From Oscillospiraceae bacterium (GTDB lineage Bacteria; Bacillota; Clostridia; Oscillospirales; Oscillospiraceae): 12,165 bases of DNA. The position numbers and the translations under genes are program-made. The stretch's first letter is position 1. Every line of letters begins with the position of its first letter. Where the stretch lies: assembly GCA_016297855.1 (NCBI GenBank), contig JAEDFW010000053.1:1-12165 (forward strand), read 5' to 3'. Shown in pieces: positions 7,093-12,165 of the stretch. The notes under the pieces are model-generated. The model made no database searches. It was not told the origin of the DNA and was given only the letters and a program-made list of their open reading frames with translations.

Positions 7093-8847
7093 ATGGGTAT
7101 TTCAAATGTTATCTCACTGCTCAGCGGTATCGCACTGTTCCTGTTTGGTATGTCACTGATGGGCGACGGCTTAAAAAAGGTGGCAGGCAACCGGCTGGAA
7201 GTGATCCTGTACCGGCTGACCAGCAACCCCATCAAGGGCGTGCTGCTGGGAACGGCAGTCACGGCCGTCATTCAGTCGTCGTCGGCCACGTCGGTCATGG
7301 TTGTGGGTTTTGTCAACTCTGGCATGATGAAGGTGCGCCAGGCCATCGGCATCATTCTCGGCGCGATCCTCGGCACCAGTATCACGGGCTGGATCATCTG
7401 CCTGTCGGATCTTGGCGGCGGAGGCGGATGGGTGAGCCTGTTCTCCACAGCTACGCTCACAGGCATCATTTCTGTGATTGGCATTATGCTTCGCATGTTC
7501 TCCAAAAGTCCCGCAAAACATCATGTCGGTGATATCCTGATGGGTTTTGCCGTATTGATGTTCGGCATGTCCGCTATGTCCGGCGCTGTGTCGCCGCTGC
7601 GCACCAACGAGACGTTCTTGAACATCATGACCACTTTTTCCAATCCACTGCTTGGTATTCTGTTCGGTGCGCTGTTTACCGGCGTTTTGCAGAGCGCTTC
7701 GGCTGCGGTCGGTATTCTGCAGGCGCTGGCTTCTACCGGTGCAATCAGCTTCTCTGTGGCGCTGCCGATCATCATGGGTATCGCCATCGGCGCTGCAGTA
7801 CCGGTATTGTTCTCCGCCATCGGCGCAAACGTGAACGGTAAGCGCACGGCGTATGTGTATCTGGTGATCGATGTGGTGGGTGTTTTGCTGGGCGCTTCGG
7901 TATTTTATCTGATCAATGCGGTCTCGCCGTTTTCCTTTATGAACAAGACAATGTCCAGCGTGAGTATTGCATTTGTCAATACGGTGTTCCGCCTGCTCAT
8001 GGTGCTGGTTCTGATGCCGTGCATCCGACTGATTGAAAAGCTGATTGTCCTGCTGGTTCCGGACAAGCAGGAACAGAAGGTGAAAAAAGAGGGGATGCAG
8101 CTTGAAGAGCGCTTTTTGAGCCACCCGGCGCTGGCCATTGAGCAGAGCCGCATTACCATCAATAAGATGGCCATGAAGTCGGAGGAGAACTTCAACGACG
8201 CTGTGGCGCTGTTGGGTGTGTACTCTCCGGAGGGGTTCAAGCGTGTGGCCAACATGGAGGGTGAGGTCGACGGTTACGAGGATCTGCTCGGCAGCTATCT
8301 TGTCAAGCTGACGGTCAACGAGCTGTCGGACCGGCAGAACAAGGAAGTTTCCAAGTTCCTGCATACGATTTCTGACTTCGAGCGGATCTCTGACCACGCG
8401 CTGAATATATCGGAGACAGCAAAAGAGATTCACGATAAGGGCGTTGTGTTCTCCGATGTGGCTGCGCATGAGCTGCAGGTGCTGCAGGCAGCAGTTGTTG
8501 AGATTGTGCGCATCACGGTCAAGGCATTTATTGAAAATGATCTGGAACTGGCAAAGCGCGTCGAGCCGCTGGAGGAGCTGATCGATGATCTGTGCGACGA
8601 GATGAAACTGCACCATATCGACCGGCTGCAGCGCGGTATCTGCACGCTTATTCAAGGCTTTATCTTCAACGATATGCTCACCAACTATGAGCGTGTGGCT
8701 GACCACTGCTCCAATATCGCCGTTGCGATGATCGAACTGGAACTCGATGCGTTCGATACGCATGAATATCTCAACAGTATCAAGCAGATGAAGGAAACTG
8801 CGTTTTCGCAGCATTACGATCAGTACAGGAAAATCTATTCCATATAA
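7093..8847 (+). CDS. Na/Pi cotransporter-like protein with PhoU domain (copy 2, altered core motifs)
   Basis: This 584-residue paralogue of the protein at 2650-4410 has the same layout: a two-repeat membrane part (about 1-320), a charged linker (about 325-340) and a PhoU-like domain (about 345-560). Its PhoU motifs DFERISDH (428-435) and ERVADH (533-538) are intact. The membrane core is changed. The first QSSSA is kept (61-65), but the following GANVGT of copy 1 is GAILGT here (90-95). In the second half QSSSA has become QSASA (200-204) and GQNIGT has become GIAIGA (229-234). The two Asn residues present in copy 1 are thus replaced in both halves. It may carry another anion, transport poorly, or act as a membrane-bound PhoU sensor. 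It has its own divergent regulatory region shared with phoB and a terminator behind it. The family is certain; phosphate transport by this copy is not. Confidence 0.9.
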   Translation: MGISNVISLLSGIALFLFGMSLMGDGLKKVAGNRLEVILYRLTSNPIKGVLLGTAVTAVIQSSSATSVMVVGFVNSGMMKVRQAIGIILGAILGTSITGWIICLSDLGGGGGWVSLFSTATLTGIISVIGIMLRMFSKSPAKHHVGDILMGFAVLMFGMSAMSGAVSPLRTNETFLNIMTTFSNPLLGILFGALFTGVLQSASAAVGILQALASTGAISFSVALPIIMGIAIGAAVPVLFSAIGANVNGKRTAYVYLVIDVVGVLLGASVFYLINAVSPFSFMNKTMSSVSIAFVNTVFRLLMVLVLMPCIRLIEKLIVLLVPDKQEQKVKKEGMQLEERFLSHPALAIEQSRITINKMAMKSEENFNDAVALLGVYSPEGFKRVANMEGEVDGYEDLLGSYLVKLTVNELSDRQNKEVSKFLHTISDFERISDHALNISETAKEIHDKGVVFSDVAAHELQVLQAAVVEIVRITVKAFIENDLELAKRVEPLEELIDDLCDEMKLHHIDRLQRGICTLIQGFIFNDMLTNYERVADHCSNIAVAMIELELDAFDTHEYLNSIKQMKETAFSQHYDQYRKIYSI

Positions 8848-8858
8848 ATATGCATGGC

Positions 8859-8898
8859 ACGGCTCCAGCGGAATGATCGCCGGAGCTGTTGCTTTTTT
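8859..8898 (+). terminator. Intrinsic terminator of transporter copy 2
   Basis: ACGGCTCC (8859-8866) pairs with GGAGCTGT (8882-8889), including one G-T wobble. After one mismatch, a short inner stem pairs 8868-8871 with 8877-8880 around loop AATGA. TTTTTT follows at 8893-8898. The hairpin lies 11 bp after the stop codon at 8847. Its 3' side overlaps the -35 of the next promoter. Confidence 0.75.
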
Positions 8899-8917
8899 GC
8901 AGGCAGAATGCTAGAAT
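8889..8917 (+). promoter_or_regulatory. Probable promoter of the glutamyl-Q-tRNA(Asp) synthetase gene
   Basis: TTGCTT (8889-8894) and TAGAAT (8912-8917) are spaced 17 bp apart. Transcription would start near 8924, about 16 nt before the ATG at 8940. The -35 lies inside the T tract of the preceding terminator, so the two signals are fused. Confidence 0.55.
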
Positions 8918-8939
8918 CTGGGGGAATGGAAGTGATGGG

Positions 8940-9848
8940 ATGACGGGACGCTTTGCACCGAGCCCGAGCGGGCGGATGCACCTTGGAAATGCGTTTTCTG
9001 CGCTTCTGGCCTGGCTTTCGGTCAGAAGCTGCGGCGGGACGATGGTGCTGCGCATTGAAGATCTCGATCCGGCGCGCTGCCGTGCGGAATACGCCGATCA
9101 TGTGAAGCGCGATCTAACATGGCTGGGCCTTGACTGGGATGTGGAGCAGACACCGCAGTCAGAGCGCGCAGAGGCGTATGCGGCGCAGTTTGACCGGCTC
9201 AATCAGGTGGGCCTGGTCTATCCCTGCTACTGCTCGCGCAATGAGCTGCTGGCGGCCAGTGCGCCGCATGCGTCCGACGGACAGGCTGTCTATCCCGGCA
9301 TGTGCCGGAATCTTTCGCAGGCCGAGCGCGAGAAAAAGCAAAAAGCGCCAAGCTATCGCGTGATGGTACCGGACGAGATGGTTTCGTTCACAGACGGCTT
9401 GCAGGGAGAATACCGCGAAAACCTGCTGCGCAGCTGCGGCGATTTTATCATCCGCCGCGCCGACGGCGTGTACGCCTACCAGCTGGCGGTGGTAACCGAC
9501 GACGCTGCGGCCGGCGTGACGCAGATCGTGCGCGGGTGTGATCTGCTGTCCAGTGTGCCGCGGCAGATGTATTTGCAGAGAATGCTTGGATTTCAAACGC
9601 CGCAGTATTACCATGTGCCGCTGCTTGTCGCGCCGGACGGCAGACGGCTCAGTAAGCGCGAGCACGATCTTGACCTCGGCGCGCTGCAGGAAAGGTTCAC
9701 GCCCGAGCAGCTTGTGGGCTGGCTTTCGTATCTTGCCGGGCTGCAGGCACGGCCGCAGCCTGTCCGCGCGGCAGAACTTTCGGGCGAATTTGACTGGAGC
9801 TGCGTGCGGAAGGAAAATATTGCCGTAGATTCAGTGCTTTTTTACTGA
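8940..9848 (+). CDS. gluQ: Glutamyl-Q tRNA(Asp) synthetase
   Basis: This 302-residue protein is a truncated glutamyl-tRNA synthetase paralogue that attaches glutamate to the queuosine base of tRNA(Asp) rather than to a tRNA end. The catalytic Rossmann fold is visible: FAPSPSGRMHLGN (5-17, a HIGH variant), the RIEDLDPAR stretch (38-46), and the KMSKS-equivalent RRLSKRE (235-241). The zinc site typical of GluQ-RS is present: CYC (Cys96 and Cys98), then YPGMC (Tyr118 and Cys122). The anticodon-binding domain of true GluRS is absent; the protein ends shortly after the catalytic core, as expected for this family. The ATG at 8940 starts exactly at the conserved TGRFAPSPSG, with GGAAG (8928-8932) upstream; in-frame upstream starts have no better support. 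It has its own promoter and is not obviously linked in function to its neighbours. Confidence 0.93.
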   Translation: MTGRFAPSPSGRMHLGNAFSALLAWLSVRSCGGTMVLRIEDLDPARCRAEYADHVKRDLTWLGLDWDVEQTPQSERAEAYAAQFDRLNQVGLVYPCYCSRNELLAASAPHASDGQAVYPGMCRNLSQAEREKKQKAPSYRVMVPDEMVSFTDGLQGEYRENLLRSCGDFIIRRADGVYAYQLAVVTDDAAAGVTQIVRGCDLLSSVPRQMYLQRMLGFQTPQYYHVPLLVAPDGRRLSKREHDLDLGALQERFTPEQLVGWLSYLAGLQARPQPVRAAELSGEFDWSCVRKENIAVDSVLFY

Positions 9849-9855
9849 ATACTGT

Positions 9856-9884
9856 TTGCATTACGAAAGACCGTATGCTATAAT
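9856..9884 (+). promoter_or_regulatory. Strong promoter of nfnAB
   Basis: TTGCAT (9856-9861) and a perfect TATAAT (9879-9884) are exactly 17 bp apart, and TGC before the -10 forms an extended -10. Transcription would start near 9891, leaving a leader of about 57 nt. The promoter begins 7 bp after the stop codon of the upstream gene, with no terminator between them. High, constitutive expression by the housekeeping sigma factor is likely. Confidence 0.82.
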
Positions 9885-9930
9885 GCAGAATGTTGGAATA
9901 TGTGTGTTTTTACACGTTATTGTTGATTTG

Positions 9931-9936
9931 AAGGGA
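9931..9936 (+). promoter_or_regulatory. Ribosome binding site deciding the nfnA start
   Basis: AAGGGA runs directly into an ATG at 9936, leaving no spacer for that start. The next in-frame ATG at 9948 has an 11-nt spacer, slightly long but usable, and begins MYKI, the usual beginning of NfnA. I therefore use 9948. Confidence 0.6.
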
Positions 9937-9947
9937 TGAACAAAGCT

Positions 9948-10802
9948 ATGTACAAAATCGTGTGCAAAAAGGAACTGAACTCCGCGGTCACCTACATGGA
10001 GATCGAAGCGCCGTTCGTTGCCCGCAAGGCAAAGGCCGGTCAGTTTATCATCTTCCGTGTGGATGAGAAGTCCGAGCGCGTGCCGCTGACCATTGCCGGT
10101 TACGACCGCGAAAAGGGGACCGTCTCGATCATTTTCCAGAAGGTCGGTCTGTCCACCGAGCTTCTCGGCAGCATGAACGAGGGCGACTACATTCAGGACT
10201 TTGTCGGACCGCTTGGCAAGCCCACAGACGTCGAGGGTAAAAAGCGCGTCTGCGTGGTCGGCGGCGGTGTTGGCTGCGCGATCGCATATCCGTCTGCAAA
10301 AGCGTTCAAAGAGGCGGGCGTTGAGACCGATGTGATTGTCGGTTTCCGCAACAAGGATATTGTCATTCTCGAGGACGAGTTCAAAGAGGCATCCGACCAT
10401 CTGTATCTGATGACCGACGACGGCTCTTACGGAGAGCACGGCTTTGTCACCGTCAAACTCAAGGAACTGCTCGAGGCCGGCAATCAGTACGACGAAGTTC
10501 TGGCCATCGGCCCGATCCCGATGATGAAATTCGTCTCCAAGACCACCGAGCCCTACGGCGTGAAGACCGTCGTCTCGCTCAACCCCATCATGGTCGACGG
10601 CACCGGCATGTGCGGCGGCTGCCGCGTCACGGTCGGCGGTGAGGTCAAGTTCGCGTGTGTCGACGGCCCTGATTTCGACGGCCATCTGGTCGACTACGAT
10701 GAACTCATGAACCGCAACGGCGTGTATCGTGAGCGCGAGGCCGAGACCCGTAAGACCCATGTCTGCCGGATGCAGAAGCTGGGCGAAGAACTCATCAAGT
10801 AA
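9948..10802 (+). CDS. nfnA: NADH-dependent reduced ferredoxin:NADP+ oxidoreductase, subunit A (NfnA)
   Basis: This 284-residue protein is the small, FAD- and NAD(H)-binding subunit of the Nfn complex. Nfn is a cytoplasmic flavin-based electron-bifurcating enzyme that couples reduced ferredoxin, NADH and NADP+. An FAD-binding barrel is at about 1-97 with RVPLTIAGYD (44-53). The NAD-binding fold starts at VCVVGGGVGCAIAYP (101-115). The C-terminal [2Fe-2S] site has Asp217 (in VDGTG), Cys222 and Cys225 (MCGGC) and Cys237; one Asp plus three Cys ligands is the known pattern in NfnA. It is immediately followed by nfnB with a 15-nt gap. Codon use is strongly biased to C-ending codons (GTC, GCC, GGC, CTC), unlike the phosphate genes, as for a highly expressed gene. 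Related FAD/NAD subunits (PyrK, sulfide dehydrogenase) are the alternative names, but the NfnB partner decides. Confidence 0.93.
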   Translation: MYKIVCKKELNSAVTYMEIEAPFVARKAKAGQFIIFRVDEKSERVPLTIAGYDREKGTVSIIFQKVGLSTELLGSMNEGDYIQDFVGPLGKPTDVEGKKRVCVVGGGVGCAIAYPSAKAFKEAGVETDVIVGFRNKDIVILEDEFKEASDHLYLMTDDGSYGEHGFVTVKLKELLEAGNQYDEVLAIGPIPMMKFVSKTTEPYGVKTVVSLNPIMVDGTGMCGGCRVTVGGEVKFACVDGPDFDGHLVDYDELMNRNGVYREREAETRKTHVCRMQKLGEELIK

Positions 10803-10817
10803 GGGGAGGAAACAAAA

Positions 10818-12165
10818 ATGGCGAATATGACTCTGACCAAAACTCCGATGCCGGAGCAGGACGCCAACGTCCGCAATCATAATTTTAAGGAAGTCACCCT
10901 CGGCTACACGAAGGAAATGGCCATGGAAGAGGCTGGCCGCTGCCTGAACTGCAAAAAGCCCAAGTGCGTCGAAGGCTGCCCGGTCAACGTCCGCATCCCC
11001 GAATTTATCGCCAAAGTCGCCGAGGGCGATTTTGCCGCGGCTTACGAGATCATCACCTCCACCAACGCGCTGCCTGCGCTGTCGGGCCGTGTCTGCCCGC
11101 AGGAGACGCAGTGCGAGGCCAAGTGCGTGCGCGGCGTGAAGGGCGAGCCGGTTGCCATCGGCCGTCTGGAGCGTTTTGTCGCGGACTGGTATCGCGAGAA
11201 CGTCAACGCCATGCCTGAAAAAGTGCCGTCCAACGGCATCAAGGTCGCTGTTGTCGGCTCCGGCCCGTCCGGTCTGACCTGCGCGTCCGAGCTTGCCAAG
11301 AAAGGCTACGAAGTGTCCATCTTCGAGGCGCTGCATACCGCCGGCGGCGTTCTGGTCTACGGCATCCCCGAGTTCCGTCTGCCGAAGGCCATCGTTGCAA
11401 ACGAGGTCGAAAAGCTGAAGGCGCAGGGCGTCGAGGTCATGACCAACATGGTCATCGGCAAGGTTCTGTCCATCGACGAGCTGTTCGAGATGGGCTACAA
11501 GGCCGTGTTCGTCGGTTCCGGCGCTGGCCTGCCCATGTTTATGCACATTCCCGGTGAGGCGCTCAAGGGCGTCTGCTCGGCAAACGAATACCTCACGCGT
11601 ATCAACCTCATGAAGGCCTACAATGAAGACAGCGACACCCCGATTCTCGTCAGCCACGCGGCGGCGATTGTCGGCGGCGGCAACGTGGCCATGGACGCTG
11701 CCCGCTGCGCCAAGCGCATGGGCGCGGAGAAGGTCTACATCGTCTACCGCCGCGGCGAGGCTGAGATGCCCGCGCGTCTCGAGGAGCAGCACCACGCCAA
11801 GGAAGAGGGGATCGAGTTCATGACCCTCACCAACCCTGTCGAAATTCTCGGCGGCGAGGATGGCCGTGTTTGCGGTATGAAGTGCATCAAGATGGAACTG
11901 GGCGAGCCTGACGCCTCCGGCCGCCGCCGTCCGATTCCGGTCGAAGGCTCTGAATTTGTGCTGGACGTCGATACCGTCATTATGTCGCTGGGCACCTCTC
12001 CCAACCCGCTGATCCGCTCGACCACCCCGGGTCTGGAGACCAACAAGAAGGGCGGCATCATTGTCGACGAGAACGAAATGTCCACGCGCGAGAACGTCTT
12101 TGCCGGCGGTGACGCCGTCACGGGCGCTGCCACCGTTATTCTGGCCATGGGCGCAGGCAAGAAGG
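10818..12165 (+). CDS. nfnB: NADH-dependent reduced ferredoxin:NADP+ oxidoreductase, subunit B (NfnB), 3' end outside the window
   Basis: The frame is open from the ATG at 10818 to the window edge (449 codons); family members are only slightly longer, so a short C-terminal piece is missing. This is the large NADP(H)- and FAD-binding subunit where bifurcation takes place. It is homologous to the glutamate synthase small subunit and is often mislabelled GltA/GltD. The N-terminal iron-sulfur domain has CLNCKKPKCVEGC (Cys42, 45, 50, 54) and CPQETQCEAKC (Cys93, 99, 103), for two [4Fe-4S] clusters. The FAD site is VVGSGPSG (145-152), the NADP site is IVGGGNVAMD (284-293), and the second FAD contact is FAGGDAVTG (428-436). 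GGGGAGGA (10803-10810) lies 7 nt upstream. It follows nfnA by 15 nt in the same operon and shares its C-ending codon bias. Confidence 0.94.
   Translation, partial: MANMTLTKTPMPEQDANVRNHNFKEVTLGYTKEMAMEEAGRCLNCKKPKCVEGCPVNVRIPEFIAKVAEGDFAAAYEIITSTNALPALSGRVCPQETQCEAKCVRGVKGEPVAIGRLERFVADWYRENVNAMPEKVPSNGIKVAVVGSGPSGLTCASELAKKGYEVSIFEALHTAGGVLVYGIPEFRLPKAIVANEVEKLKAQGVEVMTNMVIGKVLSIDELFEMGYKAVFVGSGAGLPMFMHIPGEALKGVCSANEYLTRINLMKAYNEDSDTPILVSHAAAIVGGGNVAMDAARCAKRMGAEKVYIVYRRGEAEMPARLEEQHHAKEEGIEFMTLTNPVEILGGEDGRVCGMKCIKMELGEPDASGRRRPIPVEGSEFVLDVDTVIMSLGTSPNPLIRSTTPGLETNKKGGIIVDENEMSTRENVFAGGDAVTGAATVILAMGAGKK

Noticed and set aside
7171..8814. A 547-codon open frame on the minus strand opposite transporter copy 2
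   Set aside because: It lies wholly within a clear transporter-PhoU gene. Its product is Gln/His/Arg-rich without domain features, which is typical of a shadow frame.
9900..9916. Small GTGT/ACAC hairpin in the nfnA leader
   Set aside because: Only four base pairs with an A/T loop and no T tract; too weak to be a terminator or a riboswitch element.
9861..11795. A 644-codon open frame on the minus strand opposite nfnA and nfnB
   Set aside because: It covers two well-recognised genes. Its length follows from their C-ending codon bias, and its product is His/Asp/Leu-rich with no recognisable domain.
10818..12165. Annotation of NfnB as the glutamate synthase small subunit
   Set aside because: The homology is real, but the partner NfnA directly upstream and the absence of a glutamate synthase large subunit point to the Nfn complex.
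1..12165. Mobile elements, CRISPR arrays, tRNA or rRNA genes
   Set aside because: No transposase, integrase, regularly spaced long repeat, attachment-like repeat or cloverleaf was seen; the only repeated motifs are the short Pho-box-like elements.

Overview
The window looks like chromosomal DNA of a low-to-mid GC Gram-positive anaerobe of the Clostridia, most likely an Oscillospiraceae-like gut bacterium. This rests on the strong AGGAGG-type ribosome binding sites, an LCP (cell-wall ligase) protein, PhoU-fused Na/Pi transporters, an NfnAB electron-bifurcating pair and the general style of the proteins. No genus can be assigned from the sequence alone. I see no mobile element, CRISPR array, rRNA or tRNA.

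Layout. (1) Positions 1-289 hold a probable terminator of an upstream gene and a near-consensus promoter. They lead into a rightward operon: an LCP-family cell-wall protein with an unusually long charged cytoplasmic tail (290-1774), a free-standing YbaK/ProX-type editing deacylase (1785-2351) and a 75-residue two-helix membrane protein (2360-2587). The operon closes with a strong hairpin terminator (2606-2641). (2) Positions 2650-8847 form a phosphate island. A leftward Na/Pi-cotransporter fused to a PhoU domain (2650-4410) lies downstream of a leftward phoB-phoR pair (6902-4585, overlapping ATGA junction, own terminator). A second PhoU-fused Na/Pi-type protein runs divergently to the right (7093-8847). 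Between phoB and the second transporter lies an inverted pair of 11-bp-periodic TTAACATAG repeats, which look like divergent PhoB/PhoP boxes. (3) A glutamyl-Q-tRNA(Asp) synthetase gene (8940-9848) follows with its own promoter. (4) An excellent promoter then drives nfnA-nfnB (9948 to the window end), the NADH-dependent reduced ferredoxin:NADP+ oxidoreductase. nfnB is cut off by the window edge close to its expected C terminus.

How the genes work together. The phosphate island reads as a self-contained sensing and uptake module: a sensor kinase and response regulator flanked by two transporters that each carry their own PhoU domain, with no Pst ABC transporter or separate phoU in view. The two transporters are colinear paralogues, but the one sharing the regulatory region with phoB has changed the Asn-containing GxNxGT motifs in both halves and one of the two QSSSA motifs. 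That makes it a candidate for an altered-specificity transporter or a sensor rather than a plain phosphate importer. This is the most interesting observation in the window; the remainder is ordinary housekeeping and energy metabolism.
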